A stretch of 64,000 nucleotides of DNA from Sarcocystis neurona (lineage: Eukaryota; Apicomplexa; Conoidasida; Eucoccidiorida; Sarcocystidae), in the NCBI GenBank assembly GCA_000727475.1, contig KL647291.1, positions 1,987,527 to 2,051,526 on the forward strand. The letters run 5' to 3'. Positions within the stretch are counted from its first letter, which is position 1; every line of letters begins with the position of its first letter. Below the pieces are notes generated by a model. The model was not told where the DNA came from. It ran no database searches and saw only the letters and a program-made list of their open reading frames with translations. Below, piece after piece: positions 22,501-33,500 of this stretch. Both the position numbers and the translations under genes were made by a program.

Positions 22501-24646
22501 GCTGCATCTACATGCAGACTGAACGTCAGTACCAGCTCGTCCCTGCTGCGGAAGTGCACTGTACGTGAGGAATGCTACACTCAAGACGTAGCTATACATA
22601 CCTCACGTCCAATGCAATCTACCATACATAAATGCATGCACGTGTACAGATTTTCATATGCAGGAAGGCGTCAAAGCCTGCAGGGGCGGCCAGAGGTAGC
22701 GCCGCATGCACAAGCGATAAAGGCGCGCGCGTGCTGTGTTGCAGCAGTGCAGCTTCTAGCGCTGTATGCAGGCGCCTGACTCTAAACGTGGTGTGCAAGC
22801 TTTTTCCTCGACTTCTGTGGGAAAACTGCTGCTAAGCTGCAGCCCTACCGCAAAGGCGAGACACGCCCTGACACAGGTAGTACTGAAAAGATAGATGTTT
22901 GCATATATATATATATATATATGTATACACGGATACATGAGGCACGTGGTTACGTAAGTCGCTGCGTCTTCCCTGATTGTCTGGAGACGTGTACTTGTAG
23001 GAGAGCAGTCTCTGCCAGTGTTCTTTGAAGTGTGTGCGGTGAAGAGAAAAAGAAAAATCATGCTGCTGCTGCTGCAGTTGTAGTTTGTACAGCAGGTGTA
23101 TTCACACGAAGGCTTCCGCTGTGACTGCTACGACAAGAAAAACGTACGCGTGGGTGAAACGTGTGTGCAGCTGTGCTGCGGGTACGACAGCTCGTGCTGC
23201 TCTGTTGTTGTACAGCGTGAACGCATGAAGCACAACGCCGCCGCTACTGCTGTTCCAGCTGCTCAAGTGGGTACAGCTACAACGTAAAATGCTTCAGAGC
23301 CGCTGCGCCCGGTGAGGTTGCAAGAATGCAGACGCACGCAGAATAAAGCTGCCGCTGCTGCTCGCCAGAGCGTACGTTGCTCATACCGCTGCAGTACAAA
23401 TCACGTGGCAGTGGACATGTCTTGTGGTGCAGCTCTACGTCGTCAAGAACTTCTTGCTGCTGCTGGCCAAGTATGTGGATTAAGTCACAGACGAAGCGTA
23501 GCCTTGTGGAGGAGATGTACTGCTGCACCCATGCACACTCTCTGCACTTCCAACAGACCCTGTTATTATCTCTTTTACGAGCCCTGTGCAGGACACTTGC
23601 TGGTGCTCTTGCTGCGGCTCGAGCCGTCCGCACGCAGCTCGTGCGGGTAGACCTGTCGTGCATGCACACACACGTATACCACCTTTTCTGGTTGCTGCTG
23701 CTGCTGCCGGTGTGGCGAGGTGAAGCCTCTGCACAGACCAGGCCTCCCCTTGCTGCCTTGGCACCTGACCCGCGGTCCCCTTACTCTCCGAACATCTTCA
23801 CGTTGCTGCTGGTGTTGCCAGCGTGTGAAGCAGCGCGGAATTGACGTGTCCCGTTGCCACTGTGGGTGGGCAGGCGGTGCTGTTGGCGTCTGAAGGCTTG
23901 CTGTAATCGCCCGCTGGAACACGCGTGCATGCAAAAAAAGCTGCTGCTACCGCAGGTCCGCTGGGGAGCTTGTGCGAAAAACGAAAACAAGCGCCATTGC
24001 GCGAGATCGCCTCCACCAGCTCAGACGCGACACTTGAATCCAACCATCTGCGTCTGCTTCATGGCGGGCACAACATGAATGTCGAAGATTTTCGAGTGGC
24101 GCACCTGTGCTCCTGCTGCGTCCGTGCTGCTGCCAGGGTGCTGCCAGCGTTGCGGCTGCTGTCCTTTGCGGGTCCCGCTGCGCAGTTTCTTCATGTAAGC
24201 CCCTGCAGCTACTGCCGCCGGTGTGTTCCTGCAAATCTATCTATCCATCTATCTATCTATATATGTATATATATAATGCGGACGTATATATACGATGAAA
24301 TACATTTCTACGTGCGTACATATACACGCGTGTCAACGTATGTGAAAAACATGCATATATATATATATAAATATATATGAGTGAGACGAGAGAAAATCGG
24401 AGACACATAGCAAAACAGGGTCTTCTGAGTTGTCTCGAAAGAATTATATATGTTGGACAAGCAGGCGTACACAGGCGCAGGCGCATATCCCCATCCTCAC
24501 GTGTATACACATTCATTTACGTATATATGTCATTGTGTACACACACGGTCCACAATGTTTATGCAGTTCCCCTGTGTGAAATCTGCTTCCGGCAACCCGT
24601 GCGAAATGTATTTCCACCGGATAGGAGGTGCGGTCCAGTGCCCCAT
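19535..24646. other. Intergenic region between the kinase and zinc-knuckle genes
   Basis: Directly after the kinase stop there is AT-rich DNA with TATATG/TACACA microsatellites (19690-20040, 20400-20640, 22895-22925, 24240-24390), including a CTAT tetranucleotide run at 24236-24263. Patches at 20723-22130 and 23050-24230 are CTG-rich. Several open frames of 100-195 codons cross these patches (for example + 22192-22779 and + 23377-23844), but several frames are open at once and none carries a recognisable motif. One island (20160-20407) has codon-diverse translations and is listed separately. Confidence 0.6.
20160..20407. other. Possible coding island of unknown strand
   Basis: All three + frames and one - frame are open with mixed, non-repetitive amino acid composition, unlike the surrounding microsatellites. 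On + one frame contains VPVYTEDARTCAARAERQRL and runs to a possible donor (CTTCAT|GTGTAT at 20408). On - a frame starts with an ATG at 20408 (MKPVTLSRRDAYLPEY). I cannot decide which, if any, is translated, and no family is recognised. Confidence 0.25.
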
Positions 24647-27600
24647 CTACTTCTTTCGACGCATGCGTCTGACAGCAGAGGGAGTTGCAGCAGGAGTGGG
24701 ACGAACAGTTGCAGCAGCAGGAGCAGCAGAGGCAGCAGCGGCTTCAGCAGGCGCCCCCCAGGATTGATGCGTGTATGTTCCCGGGCTCTCCCCGGCGTTG
24801 CTTGTTCCTCTGCGCCGCTTTTGCTGCTGCCGCTGTTGCTCTTGCTGCCGCTGCTGTCGGGTGTGTCCCCAGTGCTGCTGCTGCTGCCGCTGCTGCTGCC
24901 GCTGCTGCTGCCAGTGCCGCTGCTGCGGCCTGTGCGGCTGCTTCTTTTTCCAGGACCGCTGCTGCTGCGACTGCTTAAATTGCTGCTGCCGAGCGTGCTG
25001 CTGTGGAGGCCGAGCACCGTCTGCGGCCCGCCGCCACATGTCCTGCTGCTGTCCCCTCTGCGAATAAGGCTTCTTTCTCTGCTTGTTAGAGCGGCCACAG
25101 CCACCGCGCCAATAGGCTGCAGCAGAAAAGGACGGGACATCTAAACATATAATTTTACATTCATCAGCCTGGAACTTGTGAACGCACGCATCGCCTGCAT
25201 GTCCCACTTCCCCACATTTCCAGCAGCAGCAACTCCGAGCCAGCGCAGCAGCCGCCGCAGCAGCAAGACTTTCACTGTCCCCGTCTGCTGCAGCCGCAGC
25301 GCCCCACACGAAACGCTGCTCTCCAGCAGCAGGCACCTGCACACAACTCGCATGACCGCGCTCGCCACACAGCAGGCACCGTACTGGTGCTCCTCTACGA
25401 GCAACAGCATCAGCAACAGTAGCATGGCCTGCTGCAGCAGCGGCACCATTGGCCGCCCCAGTAGCGGCTATTCGCGTTCCTGCGAGATGCCTCTCCTCCT
25501 CCCCTCCGCCATGCCGCTCCCGCGTCTGCTCGACTGACTTCTCCTGCTGTCGCCGTTTCTCCTGCTGCTGCGTCGCTCTCAGGCGTGCCAGAAACGCCTT
25601 GATGGGAGGGTGCTGCTCCCCATGCAGGCTGCGCATGACTTCGTAAGCAGTACACACACCGCTGCCGCTGCATGCGTCGTGACCCCATTCTCTGCACCAG
25701 CTGCAGCAGATGACAGCTGCCTGCTGGCACTCTGCTTCTGCGTGCTCTGCCGAATAGCAATGTACACAGCGCCACACGAACGACGTCTCTGCCACCAGTG
25801 ACCCCGTTTTCGTTCCCTCTTCTTGTTGTTCGTCTTCGTCGAGTTGTTCTTCTTCTTGGTCCTCTTCCTCTCCTGCTGCTTCCTGACCATCTTCTGATTC
25901 TCCCATTTCCTGTCGTTTTCCGCCCGTCGTTGTGCTGTTGCTCCTGCTTGAAGAAGCACTGCCGCCACTGCTGCTACTCGTTTTCGTACTGCCAGTCTTG
26001 CCGCTGCTGCTGCTGCGTACTCTGGGCGTGTCGCTGCTGCCGGTGCCGCCACTGCTGCTGGTTCTGCGCTTGCTACTGCTGCTCAAGTCTTTGCTGCTCG
26101 GTATGTCTTGCGTTGAGATGCACGCGCTGCATGCGTCCGTAAAAGGCACCCCATTGCAACCCACGAACTCCGCTGCTGCAGCCCCAGCAGCCCCAGGAGC
26201 AACGCCAGCAGCCGCAGCAGCAGCAGCAGCAGGAGCAACACCAGCAGCAGCGGCAGCAAGAGCAAGACCATCCCCATCAGCGGCGGCAGGAGTAACGCCA
26301 GCAGCAGCTGCAGCAGGACCAACGCCAGCAGCAGCTGCAGCAGGGGGAACGCCAGCTGCCGCTGCAGCAGGAGCAACGCCAGCAGCAGCCGCAGCAGGAG
26401 CAACGCCGGCAGCACCTGCAGCAGGAGCAACGCCGGCAGCACCTGCAGCAGAAGCAAGATCAGTAGACAAACTGTGGTCTGTTCTGGAGCACTTTAAAGC
26501 CGCTTCTGAGAACAGCCGCTTTCTGTGCTGTCGCGATCGTCGGCTGTCACTACCGTTCACCAAAGAAACAAACTTGCTGCTACGACGTCCGCTGCCGCTT
26601 CTGCTGCTGCTGCTGCTTGTCTCGCTCCCCTGCGTACCCCTCCCACTCGCACTGGCCACGCTACTGCTGCTTGGCTGACCCCGAACAGCAACATTCTTCT
26701 TCGCGCTATTACTGCTGCTGTTGTCGTTGCTACTGCTGCTGGTGCTACTGCTGCTGGTGCTGCTGCTGCTGGTGCTGCTGCTGCTGGTGCTGCTGCTGCT
26801 ATTGTTCATGCAGCTGCTGTTCCTGCGGCTGCTGTTCACGCTGCTGTCGTTCACGCTGCTGCCGCTCGTATTAGACGCAACTGGAGACGCAGTGTCTGCA
26901 GGACGCAGCACGCGCCTCCGCTTCTTATTCCCCTTCCCCGGTGCAGCCGCCGCTGCAGGACGCTCCACGGCATCCGCATCAGTCACCTCCAGTAAAGCAG
27001 CTTCAACAGCATTGGCAAGACCCGCAGCACCGACAGCAGCAACAGGAGCATCGTCTCCCAGCGATGACGCAGCAGCTGTAGCATGGGAGGAAGATGCTGC
27101 TGCAGCAGCCGCAGAAGCCGGAGCGGCCGCGGCATCACAATAGGTAGCGGAAAACGCAGCAGGACCGTCACGAGCTTCCCAGCAGCAAGACGCCTGGTCA
27201 ACAGACCACGAGGAAGAAGAGGACCGCGAAGAAGAGGAAAGTGTCGACGATACGACGTTGCCTGTGTTGGGCGAAGGAGACGGAGAGACGGCACGAGAAT
27301 GAGACCCGCATACAGGAGAAGGACGAACGGACGGCGACGAGGACGAAGAAGAATGCGGCGACAACATTGCGGCAGCAGCAGCAATAGGACTATTAGATAC
27401 TAGCGTGGCACCTCTCTTGACTTGTTTGCTGCTGTTGTTGCTGCTGCTCGCATCTGCAACCTGTGCGGCTGGGACAGCGCATGCAGCAGCTACTGCTGCT
27501 GGCGCTGCGGCTGCTGCTGTAGGTTCTTCAACAAAGTAACGGGTTCTGACCCAGAGCACGCGACGTCTCTTGACTACCGCTGCTGCTGTATCCGCCGCGG

Positions 27601-27685
27601 CCCCTACATCACAGCTGCCTCTGCGCTGCCGACGAACCGGAGCAACAGCAGCGTATGAACCTGCTGCTGCCGCGCCTCTATCCAT
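24647..27685 (-). CDS. CCHC zinc-knuckle protein, possible Air1/Air2 (TRAMP)-type RNA-binding factor
   Basis: One uninterrupted frame of 1012 residues from ATG (27683-27685) to TAG (24647-24649). The N-terminal 600 residues are Ala/Ser-rich with short basic patches (KRRRVLWVRTRYF, KKRRRVLRP), a nine-residue Ala-Gly-Val-x-Pro repeat and a Ser4-Thr repeat. Zinc-knuckle-like motifs follow: CVHCYSAEHAEAEC (about 640), CSWCREWGHDAC (about 663), CLLCGERGHASC (about 768) and CWKCGEVGHAGDAC (about 821); the first and last fit CX2CX4HX4C exactly, the middle two have shorter last spacing. The tail is Gln/Arg-rich. Clustered knuckles with a GHAGDAC-type last motif recall Air1/Air2/ZCCHC7 proteins of the nuclear TRAMP RNA-surveillance complex, but generic zinc-knuckle families fit too. 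RNA or single-strand nucleic acid binding is the reasonable inference. No intron is needed. Confidence 0.72.
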   Translation of the reverse strand: MDRGAAAAGSYAAVAPVRRQRRGSCDVGAAADTAAAVVKRRRVLWVRTRYFVEEPTAAAAAPAAVAAACAVPAAQVADASSSNNSSKQVKRGATLVSNSPIAAAAAMLSPHSSSSSSPSVRPSPVCGSHSRAVSPSPSPNTGNVVSSTLSSSSRSSSSSWSVDQASCCWEARDGPAAFSATYCDAAAAPASAAAAAASSSHATAAASSLGDDAPVAAVGAAGLANAVEAALLEVTDADAVERPAAAAAPGKGNKKRRRVLRPADTASPVASNTSGSSVNDSSVNSSRRNSSCMNNSSSSTSSSSTSSSSTSSSSTSSSSNDNSSSNSAKKNVAVRGQPSSSSVASASGRGTQGSETSSSSSRSGSGRRSSKFVSLVNGSDSRRSRQHRKRLFSEAALKCSRTDHSLSTDLASAAGAAGVAPAAGAAGVAPAAAAAGVAPAAAAAGVPPAAAAAGVGPAAAAAGVTPAAADGDGLALAAAAAGVAPAAAAAAAAGVAPGAAGAAAAEFVGCNGVPFTDACSACISTQDIPSSKDLSSSSKRRTSSSGGTGSSDTPRVRSSSSGKTGSTKTSSSSGGSASSSRSNSTTTGGKRQEMGESEDGQEAAGEEEDQEEEQLDEDEQQEEGTKTGSLVAETSFVWRCVHCYSAEHAEAECQQAAVICCSWCREWGHDACSGSGVCTAYEVMRSLHGEQHPPIKAFLARLRATQQQEKRRQQEKSVEQTRERHGGGEEERHLAGTRIAATGAANGAAAAAGHATVADAVARRGAPVRCLLCGERGHASCVQVPAAGEQRFVWGAAAAADGDSESLAAAAAAALARSCCCWKCGEVGHAGDACVHKFQADECKIICLDVPSFSAAAYWRGGCGRSNKQRKKPYSQRGQQQDMWRRAADGARPPQQHARQQQFKQSQQQRSWKKKQPHRPQQRHWQQQRQQQRQQQQHWGHTRQQRQQEQQRQQQKRRRGTSNAGESPGTYTHQSWGAPAEAAAASAAPAAATVRPTPAATPSAVRRMRRKK
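26289..26450 (-). repeat. Six-copy 27-base coding repeat in the zinc-knuckle gene
   Basis: Six consecutive 27-base units (26289, 26316, 26343, 26370, 26397, 26424) without length variation; on + each begins GGA/GGG and contains AACGCC. On the coding strand each encodes a nine-residue unit of the form Ala5-Gly-Val-x-Pro. Degenerate copies extend left to about 26188. The period keeps the frame, so copy-number change would alter protein length without frameshift. Confidence 0.9.
26731..26805 (-). repeat. Five-copy 15-base coding repeat (Ser4-Thr)
   Basis: Units of 15 bases start at 26731, 26746, 26761, 26776 and 26791; the first four end in GGTGC on +. On the coding strand they encode a Ser-Ser-Ser-Ser-Thr pentapeptide array. 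Confidence 0.85.
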
Positions 27686-28640
27686 TCTGTTACTGCTGCT
27701 GATACTCCTCTCCCTCGCGCTCTTCCTGTCCTTCTCGGCTGGCGCCTTCTGCGTGCTGCTGTTCTAGGAGTTGCGTCCGCTGCAGCGACAGCGCCTCCTA
27801 CTAAATAGCTACTGCAGTTGGTTTTGCTTGAGCGCTTGCTCCTGCTGCGGCGGCTGCTGCTGCTAGTACTGCCGTTTCTGCCGGTGCTGTGGTGTTGCTG
27901 CTGCCCCTAATGCTGCTGAGCCTCCTCTTGCGTCTTCTCGTCTTTCGCCTGCTGCTGCTTACGCTGCTGCTCTTGCCACTGCTGTCTTTGCCTTTGTTGA
28001 TCCTGTTTCAGCCCCCCCCGTGCTGCAGCTTGTAGTCCCGCTGCTGCTAATTATTCTGTCCGTCTTGCTGCTGCCGCTGCTGCTGCCACTACTGTTGCCA
28101 CCTCTGTCCCCCGCTGCAGCTGCTTCTGTTCTTACACCACTGGTGCTGAGCCTCGTACTGCAACTCCGGTTGCTGCTGCTGCTTTTGCTACTATCCTTGT
28201 GAGCACTGCTTCTGTTGCATCTGTTGCCGCTGTACTCCAGCGATGCGGCCCATCATACAGCGTCTGTGTCGTGGGGAGGCAACGCAGCCCTTGGCTGCAG
28301 CAGCAGGCGTTCTCTTACTGCACTAGAGCCGATCGTCAACTGCAGAAGCAGCAGAAGTGGTCCTTTCTTTGTGTTCTCGCCGTCTCTTAAGAGAATGCTG
28401 CCGTCTGCGGCTGCTACTGCTGCTGCCGTGGCTCGACCGCCCCCGCTGTCTCTACTACTGCAGACGCGGCGGGCGGAGCAGCGCGGACGCAGACAAAGGC
28501 AGTCGGAGAGAGGCTCTCTTGGTGTTACTGCTTCGACTGTTGCGGAAAAGTTTCTACAGTTGACCGAGATATCAAAAATTCAACGCAAAAGCAGCGGTTT
28601 ATCCTCCACGTGCTGCTGAAGACCGCTGCTCTGTAACGCC
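27686..28640. repeat. CTG-rich region upstream of the zinc-knuckle gene
   Basis: Dense CTG/GCT triplets on the + strand from the zinc-knuckle start codon to about 28450. One + frame (28215-28619) becomes compositionally normal near its end (for example EKFLQLTEISKIQRKSS) and could be an exon of a divergent gene, but it has no recognised motif and I do not call it. The region presumably holds the zinc-knuckle promoter. Confidence 0.5.
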
Positions 28641-30005
28641 GCTACCCTCCGCCGCGCAGCAGCTGCGCCGCTACATACAGATGCCCGCGCGCACGCGCGC
28701 ATGCATCGGTGCACCGTCACATCTGCATAGATGTCTAGATCCGCATTATTCATGTTACTAGATATGTTGTATGCTGCGATGGAACATTGATATATTTAGT
28801 CACTCAAAGGAGAAGACCCACAGGTATACGCTGCAGACTCGCCCAGGGGCCTCCACAACGTCAAATTATTGGCAAGTCGTCGTAGACATATATATGCAGG
28901 GCCACCGTCAACATGTGAACATTTGCTAGAGCATCAACTAATTTGCAAGTCAACCGAAAACACACATATATATGTGTATCCACAACACAAAGATGTGGAC
29001 ACTTAATACCGTGCTGACGCATATATATATATATGTGTATGAAGAACTCATACGTGTACTTTCTAGCCACCTGCGTGTCTACATATTTATAAATATGTAT
29101 ATATATATATTATATGCATACGTAGATATATGTATGTAACCCTACACGATTACCACTTTTGTATGTAAATGGATGCATAATTGTCCATGTCTACATATAT
29201 ATATATATACATACGTAGATATATGTATGTGTTAGTATACGATTGTCAACTTTGTATGTAAACTCATGCCTGTAATGAGAAGGATGCCTAATTGTTCATG
29301 TCTACATATATATATATATATGCATACGTAGGTATATGTTTGTGTCGGTATATACATGTATGTATGTATATATATATATATGCATACGTAGGTGTATGTA
29401 TGTGTCGGTATACGATTATCACTTGTGTACGTACACTCATGCCCATAGAGAAATGGACGCGTAATTGTCCAACACATTTGCGAAGCTGACCAGCCATCTA
29501 CCTGTTTTCATCAGTGTGTGCACTGGTATACGTATGTGAAGAGTTGTCCCAGTATACTTGTACAATTATACATACCTACTTATTCATTTCTCTCCACGTA
29601 AAGCGATCCACCTACTCAACCTGTTTACATGCATACACGAATATACATATACATACATATATACATATCTATATATATATATATATATTTACAAAGAGAG
29701 AGGCAGAGGGAGACAGATATTTTCACATATATATATATATATATATATATAGATATATAATATGCGTACGTAAACTTTTGCTTCCAATTGATCCGCCTAT
29801 TTACAGCTGCCACCCTACGTAAATAAGGTTCGTCTTCACATTTTTCTGTCTGCGTGTTTATGGATCTCCACCTGCCCATCTACCGACGGATATGTCCGCT
29901 TAAATCCTTGCATATATCCCTATACACATACATAGAGATGTATATGCCTACCTTGCCGTCTTCTTTTCCATTGGGTTGTTCCTACACACAAGCATCCCTT
30001 CGTAC

Positions 30006-30037
<32 letters not shown>

Positions 30038-30520
30038 GTAGCTATTCCTCCCCATCAACCTACCCAGGATAAAACCCACCTATCTATACATGTATACCTC
30101 GATGAGTTTACGTGTGTCTACCTGTTTAGACACACCGTCGTTCTTAGGTTTATACGTGTGTGTGAATGTATGTATACCTGGTCACTTAAACCTACCCTCT
30201 ACCCATGTATACATCCGTGTATATGCCCGCATGTAGCTGGATGAAAGATACTCAAATACGCTTGTTTGAATCTCGCCATCTGCCTATACATAACATTAAG
30301 TATATAAAAATGGATATATCTATATCATTGTAGACCTACTGATATCGCCCACCTACATACACACACACACCCACATAAGTAAGATTAGGTAGGTCTGCCT
30401 CTTGAGACCTGTCCACGTATCTGCCTGCATACGCACATTATATACAGGGTATATATATTATATCTGTAGTCGCCCCCTCCATATACGTACGCATACACCC
30501 GTCGGAAGCGTTCAAATTAG
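28641..30520. repeat. AT-microsatellite intergenic block
   Basis: TATATA, TATATG and ACATAC microsatellites are interspersed with short unique DNA. No open frame exceeds about 100 codons and the translations are Tyr/Ile/His repeats of TAC/ATA. A 111-base tandem repeat lies at 29077-29480 (listed separately). I see no gene here. Confidence 0.75.
29077..29480. repeat. Tandem repeat with a period of about 111 bases
   Basis: Units start with GTCTACATAT at 29077, 29189 and 29300. Each continues through a TA microsatellite, a CATACGTAG core, TATGTATGTG, a (TATA)CGATT box, a TTTGTATGTA box and a final TAATTGTYCA box before the next unit. The third unit has an internal duplication of the CATACGTAGGT segment (29325 and 29383). 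Copies are diverged, so this is an old array. Confidence 0.75.
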
Positions 30521-33500
30521 GTTTACGTAGGCGTAGAACGAAGCTTCCTGCCCTGCCGTTGGCTGCATCGTCTGACTTCCAGAACAGACGAGTGTCCGTC
30601 TCGCTTTCGTTGTGCTGCCACTGTTTTTACTGTTCCTCCCGCTGGCGCTCGTATTGCCAGAGCTGCTGCAGCTGGTAACACAACTGCTGATCGTCCTGAT
30701 GCACGAAGCGATCTGAGCGACCCGGGAGGACCGCAGCATTATTGCGACTTCTTGCGCTGGTGCTGCTGTCCCAAAGTACACGCGAGCTCAACGATCAGGC
30801 AGGGCTCGTCGCTCTAGGCGTGCTGCTTCAGCTTTTCTACATCATCCCCTGCTGCCTGCCTGTCGACCTCTGTCTCCGTCGTTTTCCCTCATGCCGTAGT
30901 TCGCGTGTACAGTTGCGTACAGTGAATAGCCTGTGTATATATATATATATGGTGACACACATATATGCATCCATACGCAGCAGCTACTGCGCGTCCGTGT
31001 CGAGGTTTCTGTTGCTGCTCGTGTTGCTCCTGCGGTAAGAAGAGCATCAGCTTCCTCCCCTTTGATGAGGTCTACAAGCAGGATGCGCTGTTTACGGTAT
31101 ATTTCTCCTTCTGGTCGTGCCGCCCATGTGAATCAGGTTCTCCCCACTGCTGCTGGTATCCTGTATCCTGCTGCCGTTGCGACGACACCTGTAGCTCGTG
31201 TTGCTTTTCCACTCCTGCCGCCATTAACGCATGTGGTGCAGTTGGTGCGCGTGTCGCTCTGCTTGTCTGCTGCGAGTGCAGCTGCTGCTGTGGGTCTAGA
31301 TCTTCTTCAACATGCACAAACTGAGGAACAACGCCTGCTGCTTCGGTGGCTACTGCGCTGTGCCCCTTTTGTCGCTGGGACCCCTAGTGTCTTGGCAGCC
31401 AGTGCTACCCACACTGTTACTTCCTGCCACTGCTGCTGCTGCAGCACTCTCTGCTGCTGCCGCCAGACCTCCTGTTACAGCTTTCCCGTATTTTGGTGCT
31501 CCTGCAAGCCTTCTCCGTTGTGTTTCCATGCATGTGAACATATCTGTCTTTATAGTTATTGACATGTTTATGCATACGCTTGTGTGTGCGTGAAGTTGCT
31601 GGTTCACACGGAGCTGCAGCCCCGGCAGCATAAATGCCACTGGGAGATTTCTCCACTGTCACAACGCTGCTGGCTGAGAGCAACACTTTCGCAATTCTGA
31701 AACTCGGGACAACGCGGATTACACTATTACTCTGGGTAGTATTTTACAACCAACTCATAAGCCAGCCCCAACGCGATGAAGTGGTTCAACTGTCTTGCTA
31801 GTATCTCTTCTCCTATACCCGGGTTAAAACTAGCACATCACCGTGCCTGCTGAACGAAGAACCGAAGGGGCGTCAGGCTTTCGACTGACGAATCTCTCCT
31901 TTTCTGTGTCAGGTTTAAAAGCCGTAGCGTCCCGCTGCTGTCGTCGCTAGTATAATCGCGCTGCTGGTACTGCTGCTCTTGCTTCCTCTGCTCTTCACGA
32001 AGGTGCAGCAGAAGCTGCTCTGTGGGGCACAGGAAACGCTGTCGGGCTAGGAGGGAAACAGGGATGAACTAGTACACAACAATATGGAAACGTTAGTATA
32101 ATTGTGCGTGAATATGCTGCTGCTACATCTTCGAATGTAGGAACTGAGGCAGAGTCGTAGGGAAAGTCTATGTGTTGATACAGATGACTCGCCGTGTGAG
32201 TGGGTACGCTTATTTGTGTGTTAAATACTGACTGCATTTTCCTGTGGACATCCGTGTGAACGAGTGTGAGTCTGTGTCGACATAAATCAAGGTATGCATT
32301 CACCTACAGTGTAAACACATGCATGTGCACATATCTATATATACACGTACGTATGTACCTGAGTGTATACGTGCATACGCGAATGTGTGTGGATCTGTAT
32401 ATGGAAACATGCATGCTGGATTAGTGCACTTGTACGTGTAGATGCGCGCAGGACTACAACCAAATATACCATTGGTTCTGTAAACGTATGTGAGCGGACA
32501 AATCAAGAAGCTTGTATACTTGTGTACGTGCATACTTGTATGTAGGTCCGTGTGTATATCTCTATATGTGTGCGGAAGTCTGCCTTCGCGGGCGCAAATA
32601 TGTGCGTCGGTAAGTAGTTCTGCGTCGCAACAACGGGGGCCGGGGCGCTGTCACACGGCTGCGTTTACAAGTCGCCGTAGGGGAAGTGAACACCATGCAG
32701 TGACAGACAGTACGGAGCTCGTCGTCAGCTGCGCTTACGTAAGGGAATGCGTTCCTCTGTACGTAATTTAATATAACGATGCACGTGTGCTTGCGTAGAT
32801 ACACCGATGATTAGCTACGTGAGTGTCCACGACATACCGGTCTATAGGAATGTAGACGTGTGGAGGATCAGTAAGAAGATATATTTGTTGCATGAGGCAG
32901 CTGCCCTCGTCACTTGCGTGCACGTTGGTGTGATGTGGCCCGTGTATACATACACAGTATAAAGCTCCGTTACACGAATATGAATATATATCCGTTTATA
33001 TATTTACACGTGTAACCGAGGCGTCCGTGTGAGGCTGGACGTGTGACGGATATATATGAGACTAGATGTCTCCTCTGAACGATGTGCGCATACAGCATCC
33101 GAGAGGGACAAACCACATAAATATGTAAACATCTAGGAACTGCGTATGAGTGCCTGAACGATGCAACTGATCTAATGCACGGGACAAGAAAGGACGCCGA
33201 TGCATGCGCGTCAAGCGCCGCTGGAGTTTTCGCGGTACAGGGGGATATACAAAGGATGTGCAGTCGCCCCTTTGAAGCTGCCGCATTAGGAGCACTGTGA
33301 GCAACACTAGCGGCAGCCGCACCCACAAATGGAGTGGCACCAGCAGCAGCAGCGCAACTCGTGGCAATAGCAGCAGAAATGTAACGGCACCAGAACTAAT
33401 AGCAGCATCTGCAGGAGCAGCAAAAGCAACTAGTCTTTCAGCGTGCAGCGGCGTGGCCCCTCTGGGACCTCTGTGTCTCATGCCATTCCCGTTGCGAATC

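Noticed and set aside
29120..29125. AACCCT-type telomere-like hexamer
   Set aside because: A single short match in an AT microsatellite block (another near 44869); no array, so not an interstitial telomere.
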